Assembly (NCBI RefSeq): GCF_047250365.1
Contig: NZ_JBLBVL010000015.1
Location: 22,917 to 86,916, forward strand
Reading direction: 5' to 3'
Origin: Thaumasiovibrio sp047250365
GTDB lineage: Bacteria > Pseudomonadota > Gammaproteobacteria > Enterobacterales > Vibrionaceae
Length of the DNA: 64,000 bases
The notes under the pieces are model-generated. The model saw only the letters and a list, made by a program, of their open reading frames with translations, did not search any database and was not told the DNA's origin. The position numbers were made by a program, and so were the translations under genes. Shown piece by piece: positions 1 to 9,227 of this stretch (position 1 is the first letter of the stretch; the number at the start of each line of letters is the position of its first letter).

Positions 1-409
1 TACAGAACAATTGAAAAACACCTATTCATGGAAAATATTTTTCACTTGCAAGGTTATACTTCACACCTATTCGAGCATAAGGACTTGCATCTATATACAG
101 TTAAGAGATCTCTCGCACATTAATGATTTTATATCAATTTATTCAATAACTTAAAAGGGGAGGCGTAAGTGCGAGAGATTTCTAGCTGAGATCGTGTTAA
201 CAGTTTAAACAAAATTACCATACCGAATATGGTCATTTTGTCATTGGAGCGATATAGTCTGTTAACGAAAAAGATAAAAAAAATTTTCCAATCATATGAA
301 CGTGAAACATGATGATTCTTTAATTTAGTTTCATCAAAGTCATCACCTTTTAACGCGCTTGATTTATTCAATCGTCAAAAGGTGTAAAACTACAATGAAG
401 GAGGCAACG
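1..409. other. Non-coding region upstream of the sugar ABC operon
   Basis: About 400 AT-rich bases without a convincing gene. It must hold the promoter of the sugar importer, but I could not identify a clear -35/-10 pair or a CRP site. The only structure seen is an 11-bp inverted repeat, listed separately. The start codon of the first gene is set by an AAGGAGG ribosome binding site at 398-404. Confidence 0.5.
108..179. repeat. 11-bp inverted repeat, ATCTCTCGCAC / GTGCGAGAGAT
   Basis: ATCTCTCGCAC (108-118) and its exact complement (169-179) flank an AT-rich 50-base loop. There is no T-run after the right arm, so it does not look like a terminator. It may be an operator pair or an RNA fold in the importer leader. 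Function unknown. Confidence 0.45.
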
Positions 410-1426
410 ATGCCATCAGCTTTTTGTGACATATCAACACGCATGAAAAAAGCAACAACACATTTCATTGATGCAGTACTTACCCAACCTCGTCGCACAA
501 TTAAATTAGTTACAGGTGCAGCGCTATTAATCTTGTTGAGTGCCTGTGGTGGAGAAAAAGCCGACAGCGACACCATTAAGATCGGCGTTGCCATTCCAAA
601 CTTTGACGACACATTTAACATTTATTTAAAAGATGCGATGGATGAGTATGCAAAAAGCAAAGACAATGTCAGTGTGGTTTTCGTTGATGCGAAAGAAGAT
701 ACTGCTCGCCAACTTGGCCAAGTAGAAAACTTTATCGTTCAGCAAATGGATGCCATCATTATTATGCCGGTAAATACCGATGCGACCCAACCAATGACCG
801 ACCGAGTCATGGGTAAAGATATCGACCTCGTTTACGTTAACCGACGCCCTGCCTATCTACCCGAAGGTGTGACTTATGTTGGCTCTGATGAGTTAGCATT
901 CGGTGAAACCCAAGCCAGATTCGTCGCTGACAATATCGACGGTGGTAATGTCGGTATCTTAATGGGCATGCTAACAATGGAGGCGGCATTACTAAGAACG
1001 CAAGGGGCAGAAGACTACCTTGAGTCACTAGATAACTTTAACGTTACGCGTAAACAAACGGCAATGTGGCAACGTACACAAGCGATGACGGTCATGGAAA
1101 ACTGGTTACACTCCAGTGAGCCATTGGATGTTGTTATCGCCAATAACGACGAAATGGCACTAGGGGCAATCCAAGCCTTAGAAGCAGCCAATAAGCTTGA
1201 CGATATTTTGGTCGTCGGTATTGATGCGACGCCTGACGGCGTGATGTCTATAGAGCGTGGCGCCCTAAATGCGACCGTGTTCCAAGATGGCGCAGCACAA
1301 GCACGTGGCGCATTGGATGCAGCGTTAAACGCTATCAGTAAGACACAGCAAGATCAAATCACTTGGATTCCTGCTGAGTTAGTATCGCAAGCCAATGTCG
1401 CTGCATTCAAAACAAGTCAAAAATAA
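410..1426 (+). CDS. Periplasmic sugar-binding lipoprotein (MglB/RbsB-like)
   Basis: Substrate-binding subunit of a sugar ABC importer, 338 aa. I place the start at 410 because an AAGGAGG box lies six bases upstream; two upstream in-frame starts have no such box. The N-terminus has an unusually long hydrophilic lead of about 30 residues, then a hydrophobic stretch ending in the lipobox LLSAC (Cys46), so it should be a lipid-anchored periplasmic protein. The mature part is a type I periplasmic binding fold. The segment around TAMWQRTQAM and VIANNDEMALGAIQALEA is close to galactose-binding MglB, where the Trp and the NND motif contact sugar. It is followed by the ATPase and permease of the same importer. 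The substrate (galactose, ribose, inositol or similar) cannot be assigned from sequence alone. Confidence 0.85.
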   Translation: MPSAFCDISTRMKKATTHFIDAVLTQPRRTIKLVTGAALLILLSACGGEKADSDTIKIGVAIPNFDDTFNIYLKDAMDEYAKSKDNVSVVFVDAKEDTARQLGQVENFIVQQMDAIIIMPVNTDATQPMTDRVMGKDIDLVYVNRRPAYLPEGVTYVGSDELAFGETQARFVADNIDGGNVGILMGMLTMEAALLRTQGAEDYLESLDNFNVTRKQTAMWQRTQAMTVMENWLHSSEPLDVVIANNDEMALGAIQALEAANKLDDILVVGIDATPDGVMSIERGALNATVFQDGAAQARGALDAALNAISKTQQDQITWIPAELVSQANVAAFKTSQK

Positions 1427-1458
1427 CCTCTCGTAACGAATTTTGAATACACAATATC

Positions 1459-1478
1459 GGCTCCGCAGACGCGGAGCC
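1459..1478 (+). other. Intercistronic stem-loop
   Basis: GGCTCCG (1459-1465) pairs perfectly with CGGAGCC (1472-1478) across a six-base loop, in the gap between the binding-protein gene and the ATPase gene. There is no T-run. In ABC importer operons such hairpins often protect the upstream mRNA and raise binding-protein yield over the membrane subunits; that role is inferred here. Confidence 0.6.
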
Positions 1479-1496
1479 AAAACCGGAGATTGTTGT

Positions 1497-2990
1497 ATGG
1501 GTCAAGTTATCCTCGAAATGAGAGGCATTACCAAAACATTCCCTGGCGTTAAAGCACTAGACAACGTGCAATTAACCCTAAGAAAAGGGCGTGTCATGGC
1601 CCTGATGGGCGAAAACGGCGCGGGGAAATCAACGTTAATGAAGGTTCTGTTCGGAATCTATCAGCGAGACGCGGGGTCAATTCGCTATCAGAACAAAAAC
1701 ATTGAATTTAATGGCGCAAAAGAAGCTCTCGAAGCAGGAATATCGATGATTCACCAAGAGTTGTCGCCTGTTCTTCACCGTAATGTGGCGGAAAATATTT
1801 GGTTAGGCCGAGAGCCACTCAAAGGGAAATTTAACCTTGTTGATCATCGTAAAATGTACGCTGACACCGAAGCGTTAATGAAACGTTTAGATCTAGATTT
1901 AGATCCTCGCACGCTAATGAAAGATCTGACTGTCGCTACCATGCAAATGGTTGAAATTGCCAAAGCCATTTCATTTGACTCCAAAATTATCATTATGGAT
2001 GAGCCAACGTCCGCCCTGACAGATAAAGAAGTCGACCACTTATTTAATATCATCCGCAAACTGCAAGAAGAAGGCGTCGCTATCGTCTACATTAGTCATA
2101 AAATGGATGAAATTTTCCAAATTTGTGATGATATCACCGTCTTTCGTGATGGTTGTTATGTGGGTGAACGCGAAGCGATTAAAACCGACCATAACGAGTT
2201 GGTAAAAATGATGGTTGGTCGCGATTTAGGTGACGTCTTCCCACCGCCAACCAGCAAGCCCGGACAGGTGAGGCTGGAAGTTAAGAACCTAACCAGCAAA
2301 GGCGCATTTAAGGATATTAGTTTTAAACTCCATGAAGGGGAAATACTTGGCATTGCTGGACTGGTTGGCGCTGGCCGAACAGAATTAGTCGAAACCCTGT
2401 TTGGCGTACGTAATAAAGATATTGGTGAGATTTGGTTGAACGGCGAGCAAATTGAAATCAACCACCCTCAAGTTGCGATCAAAAACAAGATGGCTTTCCT
2501 TACCGAAGATCGTCGCCAATCTGGACTCTATTTGATGTTGGATATCTTTGCCAACACGTCCATAGCGCATTTAGATTCTTACAAACATTCTGTCTTTAAT
2601 TTATTGGATGTGCGCAAAATGCGCAAAGAGACGACGGATCAATGTGCCAAATTACGGGTTAAAACCCCTAACATGCATGAGGCCATCGATAACCTCAGTG
2701 GTGGTAATCAACAAAAAGTGCTTCTAGCAAGGTGGATGTTGACCAAGCCAGATATTTTATTCTTGGATGAACCGACCCGAGGTATTGACGTTGGTGCGAA
2801 GAGCGAAATCTATAAACTAATGCGTTTACTTACAGGGATGGGAAAAAGCTTGGTTATGATCTCATCAGAGCTACCTGAGGTAATTGGCATGAGTGACAAT
2901 ATTTTGGTCATGCATGAAGGCCAGTGTAAAGGTTATATCAAAGGCCCTGACGCTACCCAAGAAAATATTATGTCAATGGCACTTCACTGA
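1497..2990 (+). CDS. Sugar ABC transporter, tandem ATP-binding subunit (MglA-like)
   Basis: ATPase that powers the importer, 497 aa, the usual length for RbsA/MglA proteins with two fused nucleotide-binding domains. Domain 1 has Walker A GENGAGKST at residues 38-46 and Walker B IIIMDEPTSALT. Domain 2 has the relaxed P-loop GLVGAGRTE, signature LSGGNQQK and Walker B ILFLDEPTRGID, the normal asymmetry of this subfamily. I chose the ATG at 1497 because the protein then starts like MglA and GGAG lies at a plausible distance. It lies 70 bp after the binding-protein gene and 76 bp before the permease, in one transcription unit. Alignment from memory is closest to E. coli MglA. Confidence 0.9.
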   Translation: MGQVILEMRGITKTFPGVKALDNVQLTLRKGRVMALMGENGAGKSTLMKVLFGIYQRDAGSIRYQNKNIEFNGAKEALEAGISMIHQELSPVLHRNVAENIWLGREPLKGKFNLVDHRKMYADTEALMKRLDLDLDPRTLMKDLTVATMQMVEIAKAISFDSKIIIMDEPTSALTDKEVDHLFNIIRKLQEEGVAIVYISHKMDEIFQICDDITVFRDGCYVGEREAIKTDHNELVKMMVGRDLGDVFPPPTSKPGQVRLEVKNLTSKGAFKDISFKLHEGEILGIAGLVGAGRTELVETLFGVRNKDIGEIWLNGEQIEINHPQVAIKNKMAFLTEDRRQSGLYLMLDIFANTSIAHLDSYKHSVFNLLDVRKMRKETTDQCAKLRVKTPNMHEAIDNLSGGNQQKVLLARWMLTKPDILFLDEPTRGIDVGAKSEIYKLMRLLTGMGKSLVMISSELPEVIGMSDNILVMHEGQCKGYIKGPDATQENIMSMALH

Positions 2991-3066
2991 TTAAATATAC
3001 TGTATCAAAAAATATATCCAGCCTGAAGCAATGCTTCAGCGCTACATAACATCGAGGAATGTCGTT

Positions 3067-4086
3067 ATGATTGCCAAAATTATACAAGCCACATCTGGCG
3101 AAGACTCTCATATTATGAGTGCCAGAAAGTTTATGGCGAAATATGCGATATATATGGTTTTTGTTGCCATGTGTATCATTATGTCAATTCTATCACCGGT
3201 ATTTTTAACCGTTGGTAACCTCCTTAATGTAATGACCCAGATGGCGAGTATTGGCCTACTCGCCTTGGGGGTCACCATTATCATTATTACTCGAGGGATT
3301 GATCTTTCTTCCGGCTCAGTATTAGCATTAGCCGCCGTTGTTTCAGCCAGTATGGCCCAGTCCGCCGACTGGGCTATGCGGATGTTTCCAAACATGCCGG
3401 AAATGCCGATTTTTGTTCCCATCTTTGCCGCCCTTGCAGTGGGTGTAGCCTGCGGCCTGATTAGTGGTGCGTTAATTGCCTATACAGGGATACCTCCATT
3501 CATTGCTACTTTGGGTATGATGATCATTGCTCGTGGTGCAGCACTGCTCTACTCTGGCGGTCGTCCCGTCAGCAGCTTGATCGGCGGCTATCAGTGGATT
3601 GGCCAAGGGAACATATTAGGCATTCCAGTGCCGGTGGTCATCTTTGCGGTAATGGCGTTTATCTCCTATGTATTGCTTAATTATACCCGCTTTGGTAAAT
3701 ACGCCTATGCCATTGGCGGTAATGAAAACGCCGCGTACGTATCAGGCATCAACGTCAAAAAATACAAAATTCTTGTTTATGCTTATGCTGGCCTGTTGGC
3801 TGGTATTGCCGCCCTTATCCTTGCAGGCCGTATCAACTCCGGCCAACCCGGGCTTGGCAATATGTACGAGTTAGATGCTATCGCGTCGGCCACAGTTGGT
3901 GGTGTCTCACACGCTGGTGGTATTGGTACAATTCAAGGTACGATTATCGGTACGATGATCATGGGAGTACTGCAAAACGGTCTCGATTTGCTAAACATCT
4001 CGGCTTACTGGCAACAGGTGGTTAAAGGCTTGGTGATTGTCGTTGCTGTTGTATTTGACATGAAGCGCCAAAAGAAAAGCAAATAA
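3067..4086 (+). CDS. Sugar ABC transporter permease (MglC/RbsC-like)
   Basis: Inner-membrane channel of the importer, 339 aa, with 8-10 hydrophobic segments. It contains the BPD_transp_2 family hallmark region around GRINSGQPGLGNMYELDAIA and the following VVGG-type helix (ATVGGVSHAGG). The start at 3067 is favoured by GAGGAA at 3054-3059; an in-frame ATG at 3115 would remove a hydrophilic lead and is a possible alternative. It is the last gene of the operon and a terminator follows 27 bp later. No sugar-catabolic gene is linked, so the imported sugar is unknown. Confidence 0.88.
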   Translation: MIAKIIQATSGEDSHIMSARKFMAKYAIYMVFVAMCIIMSILSPVFLTVGNLLNVMTQMASIGLLALGVTIIIITRGIDLSSGSVLALAAVVSASMAQSADWAMRMFPNMPEMPIFVPIFAALAVGVACGLISGALIAYTGIPPFIATLGMMIIARGAALLYSGGRPVSSLIGGYQWIGQGNILGIPVPVVIFAVMAFISYVLLNYTRFGKYAYAIGGNENAAYVSGINVKKYKILVYAYAGLLAGIAALILAGRINSGQPGLGNMYELDAIASATVGGVSHAGGIGTIQGTIIGTMIMGVLQNGLDLLNISAYWQQVVKGLVIVVAVVFDMKRQKKSK

Positions 4087-4113
4087 CTTCGTTTCAACTT
4101 AGCAATTCAAGAT

Positions 4114-4152
4114 GAGGCACCTTAATCCTCCTAAGGTTGCCTCTCTTTTTTT
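4114..4152 (+). terminator. Rho-independent terminator after sugar ABC operon
   Basis: GAGGCACCTTA pairs with TAAGGTTGCCTC (one bulge) and is followed by a run of seven T. It ends the plus-strand importer operon, between it and the convergent urease operon. Confidence 0.8.
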
Positions 4153-4187
4153 GGGATAACATAACTTCGATGACTACATAGCTTCGA

Positions 4188-4820
4188 TTATACTGTCGGC
4201 TCTTTTAATGTAAGCATCCCTTCCGTCACGATGAAGTTTATGATCGTATCCAACCCTTTACTCTCTTTAAGGTTGGTAAAGACATAAGGCTTGGCCGGTC
4301 TCATACGTTGTGTATCTTGCTCCATTACTTCTAATGAAGCACCAACATAAGGGGCAAGATCGATTTTATTAATCACAAGCAGATCTGAGCGAGTAATACC
4401 CGGCCCGCCTTTTCTTGGGATTTTCTCTCCTTCAGCAACATCTATCACATAGATGGTCAAATCAGCAAGCTCAGGGCTAAATGTCGCACTTAAGTTATCA
4501 CCACCGCTCTCGACAAAGACCACATCTAAGTTCTTATGACGAATCGCTAACTCCTCGACTGCGGCAAGGTTCATTGATGCATCTTCTCGAATAGCAGTGT
4601 GTGGACAGCCTCCCGTTTCAACCCCGATAATACGGTCAGGTGCGAGTGCTTCTGCGCGCGTAAGAATTTTTGCATCCTCCTGGGTATAAATATCATTGGT
4701 AACCACTGCAATATTTAACTTGTCCCGAATCGCTTTACATAACACTTCCAATAAGGCTGTTTTCCCAGAGCCAACCGGGCCGCCAATACCAATTCGAAGA
4801 GGTTGCTTGTAACTTTCCAT
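4188..4820 (-). CDS. ureG: Urease accessory GTPase UreG
   Basis: SIMIBI-class GTPase that delivers nickel to apo-urease through the UreDFG complex, 210 aa, standard length. The P-loop GIGGPVGSGKTALL is at the N-terminus. Further family features are the EDA-K-L-TR region, the VETGGCPHTAIREDAS motif carrying the conserved Cys-Pro-His nickel site, the VESGGDNLSATF motif and the NKID guanine-specificity motif. It is the last gene of the urea operon, 14 bp after ureF, and ends facing the terminator of the sugar importer. Confidence 0.97.
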   Translation of the reverse strand: MESYKQPLRIGIGGPVGSGKTALLEVLCKAIRDKLNIAVVTNDIYTQEDAKILTRAEALAPDRIIGVETGGCPHTAIREDASMNLAAVEELAIRHKNLDVVFVESGGDNLSATFSPELADLTIYVIDVAEGEKIPRKGGPGITRSDLLVINKIDLAPYVGASLEVMEQDTQRMRPAKPYVFTNLKESKGLDTIINFIVTEGMLTLKEPTV

Positions 4821-4834
4821 TCTCTAAATCCTTT

Positions 4835-5524
4835 TTATGAGCGAAATAATCGGGTGTACTGTGTTTGATGTAACGCACTTGCCATCGCTAACGAAGGCGT
4901 GAAGCTCCCAATCATCCACTCTTCAATATTTGATGCACTCTCAATCGCTTGAGGAAATTCCTTGGTAATATTTATTAACGCAATCTGACCATCCGTTTGC
5001 CCCAAGGGTATTAACTTAATCCCAGCCGTCACAATATTCTCTAACCAACTCCATAAATAACCTTGCTTTAATGAACTAAGACCTATTTTCCAATGATGAG
5101 CCGCGATACATAAGCCCAATAAAAAGTTAGGTTGGCTATTAATCGAATGGACGACTGAGATATCGATTTCAAGCTTTTTAAGTAACGTATTTAATGCCAG
5201 ACCACGTTGTCTCTCTTCAGCACGAAGTTCGCTGGTCTCCCTACTGGTATAAAGTACATTACACCAGTATTCTATTTGATCTAATTCATCACTTTCTAAC
5301 GCGAGATAAATTCTATCGATAATGGGCAATTCAAGTGTTGCCATACTTGACGACATGATATGCGTCAACCACGCTTCCATATCTGAACGATTTGCTACCC
5401 ATCCAGCTTCAACTGCATACTCAAGCCCTTGCGAATAGGTAAATCCACCGACAGGCAATGACGGGCTAATTAGCTGGAACAACCGGTAACAAGCCACATC
5501 ACGCTGCTGCTGACAATTCATCAT
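4835..5524 (-). CDS. ureF: Urease accessory protein UreF
   Basis: All-helical chaperone of the UreDFG complex, which gates GTP use by UreG during nickel insertion, 229 aa. The N-terminal signature SPSLPVGGFTYSQGLE is clear, followed by the helical body and a C-terminal MASALHQTQYTRLFRS tail typical of UreF. Two tandem ATGs open the frame; either may be used. It lies between the ureJ and ureG genes with 9- and 14-bp gaps, consistent with translational coupling. Confidence 0.95.
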   Translation of the reverse strand: MMNCQQQRDVACYRLFQLISPSLPVGGFTYSQGLEYAVEAGWVANRSDMEAWLTHIMSSSMATLELPIIDRIYLALESDELDQIEYWCNVLYTSRETSELRAEERQRGLALNTLLKKLEIDISVVHSINSQPNFLLGLCIAAHHWKIGLSSLKQGYLWSWLENIVTAGIKLIPLGQTDGQIALINITKEFPQAIESASNIEEWMIGSFTPSLAMASALHQTQYTRLFRS

Positions 5525-5533
5525 TTTGACCTG

Positions 5534-6121
5534 TTATACCACTAGCAAAAATAGTGCGCTGGCTAAAGCAACGCCAACCGACAACCACTTTGTTTTCGCG
5601 AAATACCCTAAAGCTGAGCCTACGGTCATTAACAACCCAGCACTAATCAACATCCCAGCAGCAAACTGTGCTATCTGGCTTGTCGCTTCTACACCATGCG
5701 CATACCCATGAAAAAACATCATGCCGATTGAGGCGTAGATAGCCGTATTAACACGTTTTTGAGACGGCGAAAAAACCAACCATACCGCCAAGCTCACCAT
5801 AAATAGTGAAACGATAATCATCGGTTCAACAATTGCAGAATAACCAACCCCTTGACCAACAGTGAGGCCAACCATTAACGCACTTAGCGCGACCGCTGCA
5901 AGCGTCATTTTTTTGTATCGAGATACCTCAATACAACCTAAGATCACACCAAAAGCAGCCAGCATAATCAAATGATCAACGCCAGTAACGGGGTGGATTA
6001 ACCCAGAAAGCAGTGAATCCGCCAGAACTGAGTGACTATGATGCCCAGGGTGTGCTAACACCGAACAAGAAACAAAGATCGAGATAAATGTAGACAGTAC
6101 TGCCCATATACGAATTTTCAT
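5534..6121 (-). CDS. ureJ: HupE/UreJ-family nickel permease
   Basis: Small integral membrane protein of the HupE/UreJ family, 195 aa, thought to bring nickel to urease or hydrogenase. An N-terminal signal-like helix ends in a His-rich stretch (HPGHHSH), followed by HPVTGVDHLIML, the family motif in the first core helix, and FHGYAHG in a later one; these histidines are the likely nickel ligands. About six transmembrane segments are visible. It is placed between ureE and ureF, so nickel supply is encoded with its consumer. The functional assignment comes from the family and context. Confidence 0.9.
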   Translation of the reverse strand: MKIRIWAVLSTFISIFVSCSVLAHPGHHSHSVLADSLLSGLIHPVTGVDHLIMLAAFGVILGCIEVSRYKKMTLAAVALSALMVGLTVGQGVGYSAIVEPMIIVSLFMVSLAVWLVFSPSQKRVNTAIYASIGMMFFHGYAHGVEATSQIAQFAAGMLISAGLLMTVGSALGYFAKTKWLSVGVALASALFLLVV

Positions 6122-6163
6122 TATCGCTTCCTTACGCTATATACGAAATTATTGAATGTCTAA

Positions 6164-6613
6164 TCAATGGTGGTGCCCACCCGCTGAACGACCACCGTAT
6201 GCGCCGCCTTCTGGCTCGAAAGAGGCCTGCTCTGTGGTAACAACGGCACCGAGCCCTTCCACCATTTCATCAAGAACGTGATCATGTTGGTAACGAACCC
6301 AACCCATCTCAACCTGCAACGGAACATGTCGATTACCTAAGTGGTAAGCAACTCTGGTCAGCAATAAAACATCATCACAATAGACAGTAGATACCGTCTC
6401 TGGGGCTGCTTTTATCTCAATGGTGATTCCGCATTCACTTTTAAGCTGCTCTCCACCACGAAGAATATGCCCACGAGGCAAAAAGAGGCCGGCTTCTCGT
6501 CCATCATCGAGAGTGACTTTCAAACGGCTCTTTATACGGCTATCAATGGGAAGACTTAGGAAGCCATCGGGGGTTTGTTCCGCATTACAACTTATACTAG
6601 TTAATTCAATCAT
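6164..6613 (-). CDS. ureE: Urease nickel metallochaperone UreE
   Basis: Dimeric nickel-binding chaperone, 149 aa. The N-terminal peptide-binding domain includes GREAGLFLPRGHILRGG, and the C-terminal metal-binding domain includes GNRHVPLQ with the conserved interface histidine. The tail is a short GGHHH, far shorter than the His-rich tail of Klebsiella UreE, so metal storage capacity is probably small. It lies 82 bp downstream of ureC. Confidence 0.95.
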   Translation of the reverse strand: MIELTSISCNAEQTPDGFLSLPIDSRIKSRLKVTLDDGREAGLFLPRGHILRGGEQLKSECGITIEIKAAPETVSTVYCDDVLLLTRVAYHLGNRHVPLQVEMGWVRYQHDHVLDEMVEGLGAVVTTEQASFEPEGGAYGGRSAGGHHH

Positions 6614-6695
6614 CTAGATACCTATACATCCTTAAATAGGATTTCAAACAAAACTCATATACAAAGTGGCGCTACCAGATTGAGGCATTACCCAA

Positions 6696-8399
6696 CTAAA
6701 ATAAAAAATAGCGCTGCGCCATTGGAAGTACATCGGCAGGCTCACACGTTAATAGCTCACCATCGGCTCGAACTTGATAGGTCTGCGAATCCACTTCAAT
6801 CTTGGGCATCCAATCATTAAGCTTCATATCTGACTTACTGATATCTCGACACCCTTTCACAACACCGATAAGGCTCTGTAAACCTAGTTCTTTATCAATA
6901 CCTTGCGCTTTAGCTTCTTGAGAGATAAACAGCATTGACGTGTTTTTACTGGCTTTACCGTAACTGCCAAACATTGAACGATAGTGAACTGGTTGCGGTG
7001 TTGGAATGGATGCATTGGGGTCTCCCATCGGAGCTATCGCAATCATACCGCCTTTAATAATCACGCTCGGTTTTACACCAAAAAACGCAGGTTTCCATAA
7101 TACTAAGTCAGCCAATTTGCCGCTTTCTATCGAGCCAATTTCATGTGACATACCATGTGTAATCGCAGGGTTAATGGTATATTTTGCCACGTAGCGTTTT
7201 AAGCGGAAATTATCACTATAGCTAGAATCTTCAGCCAAACTCCCACGCTGTACCTTCATTTTATGAGCGGTTTGCCATGTTCGAGTAATAACTTCACCAA
7301 CACGTCCCATTGCTTGAGAATCTGAAGCGATCATCGAGAAGGCTCCCAGATCATGCAGTATATCTTCGGCAGCGATGGTTTCACGTCGAATACGTGATTC
7401 TGCAAAAGCGACATCTTCAGCAATAGAAGGGGATAAGTGATGACAGACCATCAGCATATCTAAATGCTCATCGGCCGTGTTAATCGTGTAAGGTCGCGTG
7501 GGGTTCGTCGACGAAGGCAGCACGTTTGGCTCACCGGCTGCTTTAATGATATCTGGCGCATGTCCGCCACCAGCACCTTCAGTATGGTAGGTATGAATAA
7601 CACGATCACCAATCGCACCGAGGGTCGATTCGACAAAGCCAGATTCATTTAACGTATCGGTATGAATCGCCACTTGCACATCCATTTCATCCGCGACCGT
7701 TAAACAAGTATCAATCGATGCCGGCGTCGTGCCCCAATCTTCATGCAATTTTAGCCCAACAGCCCCTGCGGCGACTTGCTCACGCAACGCCTCTGGTTGA
7801 CTCGCATTGCCTTTACCTAACAAACCAAAGTTCATTGGAAACTCATCCAATGACTCTAACATGCGATGCATATTCCATGGACCTGGTGTACACGTTGTCG
7901 CATTCGTTCCCGTATTAGGTCCAGTACCACCACCTATCATTGTGGTAACACCTGAAGCGAGAGCTTCTTCAATTTGCTGAGGACAAATAAAGTGAATATG
8001 TGAATCAATACCGCCAGCGGTTAAAATAGAACCTTCACCAGCAAGAATTTCTGTCCCTGGGCCAATAATAATATCAACACCGGGCTGTACATCTGGATTT
8101 CCCGCTTTACCAAGCGCTTGGATGCGTCCATCTTTTATCGCGACATCCGCTTTTATAATGCCCCAATAATCCAACACCACCGCATTCGTAATCACAAGAT
8201 CTGGGGTTTCCGCACTCACGCGTTGACTCTGCCCCATCCCATCTCGGATCACTTTTCCACCACCAAATTTCACTTCGTCGCCATAAACGGTCAGATCTTG
8301 CTCGACTTCAAGCCATAATTCCGTGTCTGCAAGACGTACTCGGTCGCCAACCGTCGGACCAAACATCTCTGCGTATGCTTGTCTCGATATCGTCGCCAT
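6696..8399 (-). CDS. ureC: Urease alpha subunit UreC (catalytic)
   Basis: Catalytic subunit that hydrolyses urea to ammonia and carbamate at a bi-nickel centre, 567 aa, identical in length to the Klebsiella enzyme. All catalytic residues fall at the classical positions: His134 and His136 (SHIHF), carbamylated Lys217 (GLKLHEDWG), His246, His272, flap Cys319-His320 (MVCHH) and Asp360. The enzyme should therefore be active if assembled. It is preceded by ureA and ureB as separate genes, the usual three-subunit bacterial arrangement rather than the fused Helicobacter form. Confidence 0.98.
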   Translation of the reverse strand: MATISRQAYAEMFGPTVGDRVRLADTELWLEVEQDLTVYGDEVKFGGGKVIRDGMGQSQRVSAETPDLVITNAVVLDYWGIIKADVAIKDGRIQALGKAGNPDVQPGVDIIIGPGTEILAGEGSILTAGGIDSHIHFICPQQIEEALASGVTTMIGGGTGPNTGTNATTCTPGPWNMHRMLESLDEFPMNFGLLGKGNASQPEALREQVAAGAVGLKLHEDWGTTPASIDTCLTVADEMDVQVAIHTDTLNESGFVESTLGAIGDRVIHTYHTEGAGGGHAPDIIKAAGEPNVLPSSTNPTRPYTINTADEHLDMLMVCHHLSPSIAEDVAFAESRIRRETIAAEDILHDLGAFSMIASDSQAMGRVGEVITRTWQTAHKMKVQRGSLAEDSSYSDNFRLKRYVAKYTINPAITHGMSHEIGSIESGKLADLVLWKPAFFGVKPSVIIKGGMIAIAPMGDPNASIPTPQPVHYRSMFGSYGKASKNTSMLFISQEAKAQGIDKELGLQSLIGVVKGCRDISKSDMKLNDWMPKIEVDSQTYQVRADGELLTCEPADVLPMAQRYFLF

Positions 8400-8478
8400 T
8401 ATTAATCCTTTAATTTCTTATTTTATCCATCGAACAATAGCGGTCATCATGCCGCTATAAGCCCACGGGCTGACCCGC

Positions 8479-8814
8479 TTATAACTTACCCATGACTTTA
8501 CCTTGAAACCCGTAGACTTCTCGTTGCCCGGCATATTCGACTAACTCGACAGTGCGGAATTGACCAGGCTCAAAGCGAGTTGCAGTTCCCGCGGGAATAT
8601 TTAGACGAAAACCTTTCGTCAATTCTCGTTCAAAATGCAGTGCTTGATTTGCTTCAAAGAAGTGATAATGGGAACCAATTTGAATAGGGCGATCACCGAC
8701 ATTCTTAACACTTACAGAAACGGTTTCACGCCCCTCATTTAGGGTGATATGACCCTCAGGGGTTTCAATTTTTCCCGGCACAAGGCCGCTATAGTTTGTA
8801 TTTGACGTCGCCAA
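8479..8814 (-). CDS. ureB: Urease beta subunit UreB
   Basis: Small structural subunit of the (UreABC)3 urease, 111 aa. The motifs LVPGKIETPEGHITLNEG near the N-terminus, GDRPIQIGSHYHF in the middle and AGTATRFEPGQ after that are diagnostic. It lies 64 bp after ureA and 79 bp before ureC; start chosen at the first ATG, which gives the usual protein length. Confidence 0.97.
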   Translation of the reverse strand: MATSNTNYSGLVPGKIETPEGHITLNEGRETVSVSVKNVGDRPIQIGSHYHFFEANQALHFERELTKGFRLNIPAGTATRFEPGQFRTVELVEYAGQREVYGFQGKVMGKL

Positions 8815-8878
8815 AATGTCTCTCCTTAGACGTTTTCTAGACTCTGTTCTTAAACGACTAACGCTCTTTTATCCCGTT

Positions 8879-9181
8879 CTAAACGATAGGTTCATGAACG
8901 GTAACCAATTTTGTTCCATCAGGGAAAGTCGCTTCCACTTGCACATCAGGAATCATTGACGGAATACCTTCCATCACATCGTCTGCAGATAGTAGCGTGC
9001 GTCCAAAGTCCATGAGTTCGGCGACGGTTTTTCCCTCGCGCGCGCCTTCTAAAATCGCGCAACTGATATAAGCAATAGACTCAGGGTAATTGAGCTTTAA
9101 ACCTTTATCTTTTCGTTGTCCGGCAAGCATCCCTGCGCAAAATATCAATAATTTATCTTTCTCTCTTGGTGATAATTCCAT
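8879..9181 (-). CDS. ureA: Urease gamma subunit UreA
   Basis: Smallest structural subunit of urease, 100 aa. It opens with MELSPREKDKLLIF, has the GLKLNYPESIAYISCAILEGAREG region and ends with TFPDGTKLVTVHEPI, all standard for UreA. It starts 46 bp after the ureD stop codon. Confidence 0.97.
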   Translation of the reverse strand: MELSPREKDKLLIFCAGMLAGQRKDKGLKLNYPESIAYISCAILEGAREGKTVAELMDFGRTLLSADDVMEGIPSMIPDVQVEATFPDGTKLVTVHEPIV

Positions 9182-9227
9182 TTTTCAGCCCATAATAACG
9201 TTGATAGTATGAATCTAAATTTGGTCA